Of a stretch of DNA of 64,000 nucleotides, positions 47,258 to 57,641 are shown piece after piece. Numbering within the stretch: position 1 is the first letter of the stretch; every line of letters starts with the position of its first letter. The notes beneath the pieces were generated by a model. That model made no database searches, was not told the DNA's origin, and worked only from the letters and a program-made list of their open reading frames with translations. The DNA lies in the NCBI RefSeq assembly GCF_000321225.1, contig NW_004450483.1, forward strand, positions 522,347 through 586,346, written 5' to 3'. The position numbers and the translations under genes are program-made. Source of the DNA: Odobenus rosmarus divergens. Lineage: Eukaryota; Chordata; Mammalia; Carnivora; Odobenidae.

Positions 47258-47378
47258 GGGGGCCACCTGGCTGGCTCCCTGACTCAGTCGGCAGAGCGTG
47301 CAACTCTTAATCTCAGGGTCGTGAGTTCAAGCCCACGTTAGATGTGGAGCCTACTTTTAAAAAAAGAAGAAGAAGAAA
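47258..47378 (+). repeat. CAN-SINE, older form
   Basis: The head is 'gggggccacctggctggctc' with a small internal insertion before 'actcagtcggcagagcgtgc'. It continues with 'tcagggtcgtgagttcaagc', 'gtggagcctacttttaaaaa' and an AAG-rich end. It has no CT-rich tail. Confidence 0.88.
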
Positions 47379-48587
47379 GGCAACTGTGCTCTCTCAGTGG
47401 CTCAGACAGTGATGGGATCCTAAGACAGCAGTGAAGTCCTTCCGTTGTCTCAAGGCACATCCCCTGGCTCTTACTTGCTGATTGCCAGTGGGTAGCAGCT
47501 CCTTAAATTCCCAAGGGGTCCTAGTGTGTGTTTCTGGGGCCCTGGCCTAGGGGTATGATGGTTATTATGAATTGTCCTTTCATGGAATAGGGAGCTGTTT
47601 CCTTTCATTGCTCATAGAATTGATAACTCGTTTAAGTTAACCCATTTGTAGCTCTCGTTTAAGATAGAATAGAGATTGGGCTGGGTGTTGGTTGTTACCT
47701 GTTCACCATCTGTATACTAAAAGGCTTAAAGGAAAAAAAAAAAGGCTCAAAGAGAAAGGTGGGAATGCAGGGGGGAAAGATCAAGTTCTTTAACATTTCA
47801 AACTTCCTGTGTGTGTGTTCCCCTATCTTAGATGCTAAAAAAAAAAAAAAAATATGCAAATACAAATTTAAGTAGTTTCTAATGATTCGTCTTTGCCTTT
47901 TCATCCTTTGTATTGAAAGGGAATGTTCAGAGTTGAGGTCTCTTGAAAGAACATGGGAAGAGAAAGGATGGTCTTCCATGGTTGAAGTCCCTGCGAGTAA
48001 TTTTGCTAAGTGAGCTTGGTTGGCAAGTTTAGTCTGTAAATAGTCCAAGAATAGTCTAAACATCTTGATTAGTATTTGTTTGCTGTGCTGGTTACTAAGC
48101 TCTGGATATTGGGGCAGGGAAGGGATGTCAGAGGATCAGATGTGACGGTGAGGAGGGCCCTGAGGAAAATGTGCGTGCTTTGGCGGGTGTAATAGCGGGA
48201 GGGGGCTGTCCGGTGGCGGCCTGACGTCGGACTGCTGCACTGGGGTTAGACTTGGGGAAGGAAGACCATAGAGGAGGGACTATTAGATGGTTCCTCCGTT
48301 TGTCTGAAATGGGAGGGGGCAAAAGATGGTAAGGAAGGGTTAAAGACGTAGATAATCAGTACTTGACGCCTGTTCTCACATCTCTCTCTTCACAGCTGGG
48401 GAGGTGGCCTGCTGAGGGTGTAGAGAGTGAGGTGGTTCAAAGCAGGGTGGAGGGCATGGCAGCAGGGATGGAGGAGAAGCTGCCTCTGGGAGACAGGGAG
48501 CCAGTGGAGGGGAGCTTGAGCATCTCTGGGGGCGCGTCCCCAGCCGGGGCTTCCCTTGTGATGTGACTTGTCTCGGTGTCTCCCCAG

Positions 48588-48778
48588 TACCCATTGACCA
48601 TTCTGACTTGGTGGCCGACCTTCTGAAGGAGCTGTCCAACCACAACGAGAGGGTGGAGGAACGGAAAGGTGCCCTGCTGGAGCTGCTCAAGATCACCCGG
48701 GAAGACAGCCTGGGCGTCTGGGAGGAACACTTCAAGACCATTTTGCTCCTGCTGCTGGAGACGCTTGGGGACAAAGAC
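48588..48778 (+). CDS. CLASP2: CLASP2 exon: start of C-terminal CLIP-interacting HEAT domain
   Basis: The 191-bp exon runs from acceptor 'gtctccccag' to donor 'gtgagg'. The first TA completes Val, then it reads PIDHSDLVADLLKELSNHNE, then RVEERKGALLELLKITREDS, then LGVWEEHFKTILLLLLETLG DKD. This opens the C-terminal TOG-like (CLIP-interacting) domain, known to bind CLIP-170 and to tether CLASP to the cortex and kinetochore through LL5beta and CENP-E. ERVEERKGALLELLKITRED is the first HEAT repeat and EEHFKTILLLLLETLGDKD the second. GALLELLKITREDSLGVWEE is the CLASP2 form (CLASP1: IALYELMKLTQEESFSVWDE as I recall). Confidence 0.97.
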
Positions 48779-50554
48779 GTGAGGCTCTTTCCTCGTCCTT
48801 ATGTGTCCCCCCTTCCCGGGGGACGGGTTATTGAGTCCTGTTCTCCTTGAGTTTGGCTTCAGCTTTACTTTCTGTATTGTGCCTACTGTTTACATCAAAA
48901 CATTTTTCAGATATTTTCTGAGCAGCAGTTAGTGAGGTCATGTTTTGGTCAGAGACAGGCCCCATTCCTAGCTTATTATATGCAAGTTTTTTCTGTAATC
49001 AGGTTTGTAGGACCTGAGGGAAACTTGTTCCTGCTTCAGGTTACCTTGTCTCACACAAAATTTCTTATGACTTTGTTAACATGGAATGTTTTTTTACAAT
49101 GAGCTCTTCTCTGTGTGAGTTTTATGTTTCATGTGGAATTGAGAAAGAGGCAAGTTCATTTTTTAAAAGACCCTACTAGATGCTGCCTTCCACGAAATTC
49201 TGTGTAGGTTCAACCCTGCATATGTGAGCAGTTCCAGTGGTCTTCATTGGTCAAGCAATAAGTTCTAGAAGTATGGATTATTTTCTATTATCTTCTCTAT
49301 TATTTTTAAAATGAAAAACCCTCTTTGCCCCGTGACATTTAAATGTGGCCCAGAAGGCATTTGTACCATGCCTGGTCTGTAACCCACCCATGGTACCACG
49401 TAGATGACTCTCACAGGAGGGAGCAGCCTAGTTAGAGCCCTGCCTTCACCCATCTGTGCGCTGGTCCCTTATGTGGAGACAGCAGTAAATGTTGGGAATT
49501 GTCTGAATTACACTCTAGAAGTAAAAGTCTGTCTCTGTACTGGGCTTTGTGTAGGCTGGCAGAAACAACAACGAAGTAGGTGTGGTGAAGAGCTCAAGGG
49601 CAGGACCGGGTGGATTTGGAGGAAGCTCAACACAGCCCACGGTATAGGTCACACTCGGTCACATTGATGGGGACTTTGTTGGAAGACGGGTGCGCGTGGG
49701 GCTGGCGAGTGTCACGGTGACTGATTTCTTTCATGCTTCGGGTTAATGGTTTGGTGTACAGATAGAAGGACAGTGATGAAAGGGCTGTATTAACTTCCTT
49801 ACACAGAGTATTGGCTGCTGAAGCCCGTCTGCTTGGTCGGCCTTCGTTGGTAGATAAAGTGATGTCACGTAGAGGGCAGGTGGATGGTGTGTTAGTGTGT
49901 GAACTGTACAGGTTGAGCGACGAAGAATCAGGATGTACTTTTTGGCTCTGTTTGGTGTAAACCCCATTTTCTTTTATTGAGATTAGGAGTCTGTTTGAAA
50001 TGGCTTTCCTCCAAGTGGTGAGACTCGGGCCTCAGACAGCTCGAGGCGTGTACCCATCCCCTTCGCCTGTGATCTCATCACACAGAAGGTCGGGAGTAAC
50101 GACAGGTCTGCGGCTTAGTCCACGGTCTTACAGGTCGTGTTGATGAAATGGTTACATGCTTTTTACCTGTTCTTTTGTACATTTTACAAAAGGGTAATTT
50201 GCATTATCTAAGCCTCAAGAAATCTGGAAATCCCCCAGGAGATGGATAATGAACTTAGATGTATCGTCCTCGTTCAGTCTCATTTGGTCCTCATTTGGCT
50301 CATTCCAGAAACCTTCATCAGGTCCCTCTTAGGTGCTAAGCCCTGGGAATGTCAGCATTAGGCACAGCGCCTGCCTCCTGGAGCTGGCCCCTCAGCCTGG
50401 GCCACGTAAGCAGTGGGACCTGTGTTGGGGTTCCAGCGAGGTGCTGGGGGAGCCCAGGGCTGGGCACTTGGCCCCGTTGGACGCTGCCGGCTGGTGTGTT
50501 CGCTGAAGCTCTGGGTAGCGTTTGCTAACGTCTTTCTTTCCTCTTGTACTCCAG
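48779..50554 (+). other. CLASP2: CLASP2 intron (1.8 kb)
   Basis: No young transposon was recognised. A weak ancient-repeat-like segment ('aggtgctaagccctgggaat') lies near 50330. The acceptor is 'ttgtactccag'. Confidence 0.82.
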
Positions 50555-50683
50555 CATTCCATCCGAGCACTAGCATTGAGAGTTTTACGGGAAATTCTGA
50601 GAAACCAGCCAGCAAGATTTAAAAACTATGCCGAGCTGACCATTATGAAGACTCTGGAAGCCCATAAAGATTCCCATAAGGAG
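50555..50683 (+). CDS. CLASP2: CLASP2 exon: C-terminal domain (HSIRALALRVLREIL..)
   Basis: The 129-bp exon is phase 0 at both ends, with acceptor 'tactccag' and donor 'gtgagc'. It reads HSIRALALRVLREILRNQPA, then RFKNYAELTIMKTLEAHKDS HKE. It continues the HEAT solenoid of the CLIP-interacting domain; IRALALRVLREIL is a textbook HEAT helix pair start. HSIRALALRVLREILRNQPA matches CLASP2 (CLASP1: PTIRALALKVLREILRHQPA as I recall). The next CLASP2 exon, which should start with V-V-R-A-A-E-E, was searched for in the remaining 13 kb and not seen. Confidence 0.97.
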
Positions 50684-51119
50684 GTGAGCCAGGCCTCTGG
50701 CCTAGGAGTGCTGAGCAGACGGGTCTGGGGTGCATTGAGGATGTGGGAAGAGAGGAGGAGCGTGGATCACTGTATGGCCCAAGACAGGGAGTCGCTCCCT
50801 TTGAGCTGGGCCCCGGGCCGTGATACAGGGCAAAGATCCCACTGCTGGTGTGATGGCTAAGCCCAGGTGCAGTTGGAGGCCTGGTGCCACTTGGTAGGTT
50901 CCTGATTCCCTTTCCACCTGTACAGAAACTGCCCTGTTCTGCTGACCTGTCCCTGAGAGATTTCTCAAGTCAGTGGTTCCCATTGCTGTGGGTCAAAAGA
51001 ACAGGTGTAGGGGTCTGCCATTTCCTGGTGGCATTCAGCACCCACCAGACTGGTGTTGGGAGATCGAGGTTGGCTTGGGAGACACAGATGTGCGAGTGCT
51101 AGACCCAGTTCTTCCTTGT

Positions 51120-51260
51120 TCCACAACTTCAGACCGGTTCTTTCAGCTTCCAAGCCTCAGTGTCCTTGTGTGTAAGATAGAGGTGTGGATATGGTCACAG
51201 TGTCTCGTGAGAATTAAATGAGAAGTCAGTGAGGGTTCCTGGCCCAGTACGTGTTGACAG
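51120..51260 (+). repeat. MIR-like remnant
   Basis: 'cagcttccaagcctcagtgt', 'tgtgtgtaagatagaggtgt' and 'tgagaattaaatgagaagtc' follow plus-strand MIR order. Confidence 0.7.
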
Positions 51261-52330
51261 AGGTGCTACACCACGTCGGTCTTCCTCACTCTGCTGCCCT
51301 CTCGTGCCCCTCTGTGCAAGATCTGGACGAACGGACGCAGTCATGTCATCTGCCTCTCCTACTAGCTCCCGAACACACAAGATGCTAGGAAACTGTCCTG
51401 GCACCTCAGAGGCCTACCAGGGAGCCGGAAGGACATGTTTCTGTGCCCCGCACACTTACAACCGGCCTTGACTGGACACTCAGTAAATCCTCGTCCACTT
51501 GCTTCCTGAAGTGTCCAGCCCCCATGGCTCACCAGTCCTTTGAGTGTCTAGAGACCAACAGGGAAGATGGATGCAGCTTTCTAAGTACAAGTGATCTCAG
51601 CAGCCGATAAAAGGCACTATGGAAAATAGGGCTATGTACTTAGAACTCTAGAAAACTTGAGTGGGTTTGACCCCAGCGACACGTAACCACTTGTTCAGGT
51701 CATTCTCTCAGCTCCCACGTGACTCTCACGAGCACCCTCGTGGATTAAGGGAATTGCAGTGAGAGCAGTTCTTACATGTCTACAAAAAGAATCTAGACCC
51801 TAAATCATGGTTTTTCTCTGTTTAGCAGTTATGTGGCTGTCAAACAGTGACAGGTCTGACCTCCTGAAATCCACCCCACGATAGCAGACTCATCAAAGAT
51901 CTGGGTCTCATGCTCTGTATAGGCATCTCCACCTGATAGCCCTAGACAAAACAGGTTCATAAGTGATAGACGTGTTTCAGACGGGATACCGTATGCTTCC
52001 GAAATCTGGCTTGGTTGTGCGATAGGGAAAATCACTCATGTTTGAACAAAACACTTTCCATTTACAGTAACTCATTTAAAAAATGTGAGGACCAGGTGAG
52101 CTAATACAGTCAACACCAGTAATGACTCCTGAGTAAGGAAAGAGGGTCCAAAAAATGCTGTAATTTGTCAGGTAATATGTGGCAGTTATTGGCAGAACCA
52201 AGATGTGAAGCAGGTCGTGTGTCTCTTTTAAGGGGCAACTGGCCTGGCCTATGCTGGCTTTTTTTTTTTTTTTTTTTTTTAACCATAATAGCTTCTCCTT
52301 AATGAGAATACATGATCACAAAATGATGTC

Positions 52331-52512
52331 AGGGGTGGCTGGGTGTCACAATCGGTTAAAGCGTCTGACTCTCAGTTTCGGCTCAGGTCATGATCTGAAC
52401 CCCGCATTGGGCTCCACACTCAGCAGGGAGTTGGCTTGAGATTCTCTCCCCATCTCCCTCTGCCCCTCCCACTGGTGCTGTCTCTCAAAAATATAAATAA
52501 ATTTTAAGTAAA
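52331..52512 (+). repeat. CAN-SINE
   Basis: The diverged head 'aggggtggctgggtgtcaca' is followed by 'cggttaaagcgtctgactct', 'gctcaggtcatgatctgaac', 'cactcagcagggagttggct', a CT-rich tail and 'aaaatataaataaattttaa'. A T22 run lies 50 bp upstream. Confidence 0.92.
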
Positions 52513-54284
52513 AGTATTTTTTTTTTTTTTTTTTGCAAATATCTGAAATCAGTTGTTTCCTCAGGAGAGGACATACTTAGAATGTGGCATCAAGGTGAAA
52601 CTAAGCCATCCAGAGTATGTGGCACTTACTAACTGTCCCCTTGGAAGATGTCTGTGTTTAAAGTCGGCATCCTGATCTTAAACTTTGAAACTTTGACAGT
52701 AGACCCTAGGACGTACAAGTGAGCAGAATTAAATAGTCTGTTTATTATTAGCTGTTTTCTTGAGGGATCGTGCTTTGGTTTTTTTTTTTTCTCCTGCAAA
52801 ATGAGAAATTGAGGAGAGAAAAGTTCTTAGGTGTAATGGCCTTTCAATTGCCTAAGGGACAGAAGCAGAAAATATCTGTTGCTTAAAGTAAACTTACCAG
52901 CGTTCAGTTGACATGGAATTCGAGTAACCCAGGGTCTGCACGCTGCTGTCACTGATTGCCTGATAAAGCAGGTGGGGAAAACACTGTGTTCCAAATAAAG
53001 GAGTGCCTGTATTGGCAGGTCTCCCCTGCTTTGCATACTTTCGTACTCACCTTGACTTGGTGCCCTTGTAGTTTTCCTTATGAAACTTCACTCTGTCACT
53101 TTGCCAGAAGCTCCTCACTTGGGCACCTGTGTGTGTAGGTTTTAGGTATGGTTTTTTTTCTTTTTCTTTCCCTTTGAAATTTTTCTAGTCTTTCTCGTAT
53201 TTTAACTGATCTGTCTCCATTCCCCGTTCTTGTGTTTTCAGGCAGAATACTTAGGTGCACATCAAGTTTGTGTGTAGCCATCTTGTTGGCAGAGAACATC
53301 GCACACGGTATTTCTCTAGTTACGTTTTCTCGTCACTACGTTCGGGCGTTATTCAGACATTGATTGGGAAGGATCCAAAATGTTTCTAGACCCAGTGACT
53401 AATATTGGTCCTTCAGAGGCAGAGTCTGCTCTCCTAGCTGGTCAGTACTTCCCAAGTGTGGTCGTTCCTTTGAGCGCCCCGGAACTTCCATCCCGTAGGA
53501 AGCTAGTTGGTTTTGTATTCACAGACAGAGTCCAGGCTTTAGCAGGACATGAAGGACGTGAGACCCGGCAGGCTGGCACAAGCTGCCCTGAGACCTTAGC
53601 GGCAGATGTCCTCTCGTGCCCTCTGTGGTGGTGGCCACGCCACAAGGCACCTTGTGATGGCACCAGGACAATAGCAGTGAAAGAAGAGGAGTAGGGTAGG
53701 GCTAATGATAAGATGGCTTGTTTTCCCATCTTTTAGGCCAGGGTCTGTTTTCTCAGGGTCTTTTAAAAGGAACCGTGCGTGTAAAACATTTTTGCTACAC
53801 ACTGAAAGTGTACCAGGTACTAGATCTCGCTCAGGCATCACCCATCTTCTGCCAACACAGACTTGGTTAAGCACCATGGAGGATTTGGATACCAGTTTAG
53901 AGTTTCTATTTGAGACGTTGGTGTGGATCAGCTTAGAGATGTTTTCGTGTTCCTTATTTGAATAAGTACATCTCCTTCATTGTCTAACTCCTTGTTTCTA
54001 TGTTTTTAGTAAATAAACTTTGCTACAGAGTTTTAATGACTTGTTAATGAAGTCACTGTGGTTTTCAGGAGGGTTAGCTTGTATCGAACATCTCAAAGAG
54101 CTCAGCCTTGGTAGTGACCTTCAGAAATCTGAAGCCCATTTTCTGTTTTGAAAGAAAACATCGATTTTACCTTTTCTCCTCTTAGAATTTGCAATCTGTT
54201 CAGGCTGGTGCTAATTCTCTCCTTCACTGGTGAAGAGGGGATTTGATAAGAGAATCGATGGTACAAATGAATTCTGGGGTCAGT

Positions 54285-54400
54285 GTGGTGGGGATGACTC
54301 CAGAGGCAGGAAATCTGGTTTTCAGTCCAGCATGTGTCCTGTCCAGCTGTGTTATTGGGTCTCATCACCTCTGTGTGACCCTATAAAGCATGAGCATCAC
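54285..54400 (+). repeat. MIR-like remnant
   Basis: 'gactccagaggcaggaaatc', 'tccagctgtgttattgggtc' and 'tcatcacctctgtgtgaccc' fit plus-strand MIR. Confidence 0.55.
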
Positions 54401-55274
54401 GAGACTCAAAGACATGACAGTGTGGACATGTCATATGCTCTGTGAATATTACCACGTGAAACTGGTTTTAGACATCCTTATCTGTTTCAGAAGCACCTCT
54501 TTGTAAACAATTGATATGCCGATTATGAATCATTTTAGACACATTTGAGGTAAGAACAGCTGTTGCTCACAGGAATTTTGTCTTACATAAAATCCCCCCA
54601 GATGTGGAAATGTTTCGTAAATGTTTAAAGTTGAAAGAAACACCAACTCTGTGTCTTGAAGATGTTCTATAATTGAAACTTTTGGATCGTTTCCTGAAGT
54701 TGCCCTTGCCCACGTTAGTGAATATTCAGTTTTATTTGTCTACTAGAGAAGAGAGCGTTAGCATCCTTTTATGTGCTGGACTGGGTCACCAAACATTCTT
54801 GCCATGCACAAAAGTCGGGGGCTTCCGGGCATCACCGTCCAGCCTTGGGTGGTTTGGTTTGTTTGGGGAAGTTGGATTCTGAGATAAATATAAAACAGTT
54901 TTTTTCCTTTAGGGGTTTTGTTTTTAAAGCATTTCTAGTTAATTTTATATTTTATGATTTCAAGGAATTAAAAGTAAAGCCAGACCAAAATTATTTTAAA
55001 AATAAGCATTTCGGGAACTAGCTTCTTGCTTCTGCTTTATCCTGCTGGTGTGGCATGTCTTACGCAGTCCTTTTGACAAATAGGGCCAGAGAAAAGCAGC
55101 AGTGTGTCAGAGTGTGTCACGTTTTATTTTAGCAAGCGGATAATTCTCTTTCAAATACCAGTTAAAATCACTATCTGACCACGACTAAACCCAGACCCTC
55201 TGCACTCTGGAATGGTCTTTGGAAGCCTCCCGGGGCAGCAGCCGTGTGTCAGTTGGCCCTAGAGAACAATGTGT

Positions 55275-55390
55275 TGTGTGAACCTGGAGAAATTACTTCA
55301 CCTCTCTGGACCTTGGTTTTTCTTACCTGTTAGCGCAGGGAGTGGACTAGATGATTATCTGTATCTCATCCAGCCTCAGGGTACTAGAAG
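55275..55390 (+). repeat. MIR-like remnant
   Basis: 'gtgaacctggagaaattact', 'cacctctctggaccttggtt' and 'gagtggactagatgattatc' fit plus-strand MIR. Confidence 0.7.
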
Positions 55391-56119
55391 TTGCTATTGA
55401 GTAACAAACCTAAACCTTTGTAGGTTCTAAATATGTACTTTTTCCTTGATTCAGTCTTGGGATGTGGCTAGAAACCCGATTCCTTTGTACGTTTTTGCTG
55501 CTTAACAGAAAGGCAAAAACAGAAATCTATATACTCATTTAAAGGTTAATAGTTGTCAAGCCAAGAGTCTGACACTAATAGCACAAATTCTGGTAAATAT
55601 TTTATTATTGGAGGCAGGAAGTGGGGGAGCAGGGGGCAGGGCTCCAGTCTTCAAAGAGCCCGTGGTTCAGTTGAGGTCAAAGCAAACGTGTGGTTCAGAG
55701 TGAGATGCACTAGGAGTTTGGAGTGGGCTGGAAGAGGCAGGGGAGACTGCCTGAGGTAGTTAGAACCCGAGATTGGCTGCGAGGAGTAGTTAGGGGGAGG
55801 ATTCTAACAGTGAGCCAGGGCAGCATGGCCAGGGGGAGGGAACATGGGCTTAGAAGCCTCCATATAACCCACACTGCTGTTGTGTTCTGTATGTCAAGTG
55901 GAGCTACCATGTCCCACCCCGCAGGATTGTCGTAAAGTGCCAGGCGCAGTGTCTGCTTCTGAATGGCAGCGCCGGCCGCCCTTGCAGTGTTACTCGGGGC
56001 AGGGCTGTGGCTCCTCCCTCTGGTGGACTAGCCCTCCTAGGAGCCCGGTGTGACTCGTGGCCTTTAGCTCCTGTAGCTTCAGGAAAGGCATCTTACCCAG
56101 AAACAGGCAAGAGGGCCAT

Positions 56120-56250
56120 TGTTTAATGTCAGAGCCTTTGAGTTTGGAGTTTGAAGTCCTGGGTTCTTATCCTGCGTCTGCCTTTCACTGGCTGTGTGAC
56201 TGTGGGCAAGTCACAGGCGCTCTCTGGGTCTCTAGAACGCAGGTGCGTGG
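56120..56250 (+). repeat. MIR-like remnant
   Basis: 'ttggagtttgaagtcctggg', 'cactggctgtgtgactgtgg' and 'gcaagtcacaggcgctctct' are a fairly clear plus-strand MIR core. Confidence 0.8.
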
Positions 56251-56964
56251 GAAGCAGGGATGCGCCATGCCCTGCAGGACTCACTGTTGAAAACTGAAAG
56301 TACCATCCTTTCTCTCCTCATCCACCCAAGAAAGTAGACGGATGGACAGAATTGTCGACAGGCTTTCCTAAACACATCTAAGAAGGCTCTTTAAATTTAG
56401 TTGAGCAGACTTTAAAACACCAATGGAAAACACAACTTTTGTCTTGGGGCTACTGCCCTGGAGTGGCTGTCACATTGTCACCTCCAGCCTGGAAAACACT
56501 ATGAGATTTGAGAGGTGGACACTGGGGATGCAGTGGAGGAGGCTTCTGTGTGCTGCCCAGCTTCCTGTCTGAGGTTTAGGTTGTCTCTTCAGCCCCTCCT
56601 GAGAGGCTGGCCAGCCCAGTGTCTGCGGTGCCCTCCTGGCTCTCAGCCCCTCGTGGCACCTCAGCCCTTTTTCCTCTTGGCCCTAATTCTGCCCTTTGGG
56701 GTAGGATAGAGTAAGTCTACCCCTTAGCTGCCTTAATACATTATGAGAGAGAAAGTATTGGCCCAAATCTGTTTTTCCAGGCAAGGATGTGATGGCTGTC
56801 TTGTTAGACATCATTTCATTCAGACTCGGCCTCCTGACATTTTTCCTGTGCGTTTTTGTTGTTTTTTTGTCCCCCCAGGAGAAAGTGCTCATCAAGTAGG
56901 GGTGGAAGATAAGGTCATATAACCCAAGATAATGTGAAAATCCTTGATTTTATAGTCTCCCCCT

Positions 56965-57060
56965 CATTTTTCTGATGATGGAAGCTGAGGCCTGGAAAGC
57001 ACCACCTCACTAGTTGATGACAAAACCAGGTCCAAATCTCAGGCCTGTGGACGTTCCACT
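56965..57060 (-). repeat. MIR-like remnant
   Basis: 'tctgatgatggaagctgagg' and 'caaaaccaggtccaaatctc' fit minus-strand MIR. Confidence 0.65.
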
Positions 57061-57325
57061 TGGAGCTTTTTTTTTTTTCTTTCCTACCTTGCTCGCTCTG
57101 GCATGGTACTGAGCCTAGCTAAGTGAGGACTTGCAAGCAGGTCCAGACCCATGCTGGCACCCCACCTTAAATCCTGGCATTTATTAAGTGCCAGTCTCTC
57201 ACCAATGACCAAATCTCCCCAGGATCCTGGTGGATACCAAAACAGTGTGGATCCCATTTGTATAAGGTCTTTCCGACTTTTCCCCAGAAGGTGGCGCCAT
57301 GCTTTTTCTTAGCCTCCACATTTCT

Positions 57326-57641
57326 TTTTTTTTTTTTTTTTTTTAAGATTTTATTCATTGTGTTATGCACAAACAATGAATCATGGAACACTGCAAAAAC
57401 TAATGATGTAATGTATGGTGGTTAACATAACAATAAAAAATTATTAAAAAAAAAGATTTTATTCATTTATTTGACAGAGAGACACAGCGAGAGAGGGAAC
57501 ACAAGCAAGGGGAGTGGGAGAGGGAGAAGCAGGCTTCCCGTGAAGCAGGGAGCCTGATGCAGGGCTCGATTCCAGAACCCTGGGATCATGACCTGAGCCG
57601 ACGGCAGATGCTTAACGACTGAGCCACCCAGGCGCCCCCAA
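57326..57641 (-). repeat. CAN-SINE interrupted by an L1 stub
   Basis: A minus-strand SINE: poly-T, 'aagattttattcattt', GA-rich part, 'gaagcagggagcctgatgca', 'gggatcatgacctgagccga', 'gagccacccaggcgcccc'. Its own duplication 'cctccacatttct' lies at 57313-57325 and 57642-57654. The L1 stub at 57360-57452 split its tail. Confidence 0.95.
57360..57452 (+). mobile_element. L1 3' stub nested in SINE
   Basis: 'acaaacaatgaatcatggaa', 'cactgcaaaaactaatgatg' and 'ggttaacataacaataaaaa' are the carnivore L1 3' end plus A-tail. The 15-bp duplication 'aagattttattcatt' (57345-57359 and 57453-57467) is part of the host SINE, so the L1 copy inserted after the SINE. Confidence 0.95.

Larger units (their letters stand above)
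46059..48587 (+). other. CLASP2: CLASP2 intron (2.5 kb)
   Basis: The intron begins with weak donor 'gttcgt' and a C20 tract. It contains an ancient dispersed-repeat-like segment near 46190-46440, a MIR-like remnant at 46650 and an older CAN-SINE at 47258. The acceptor is 'gtctccccag'. Confidence 0.86.

Noticed and set aside
48376..48774. Long minus-strand open frames (97 and 132 codons) opposite an exon
   Set aside because: They mirror the GC-rich CLASP2 exon and its flank; the plus strand gives the conserved HEAT domain in phase with the neighbouring exons.
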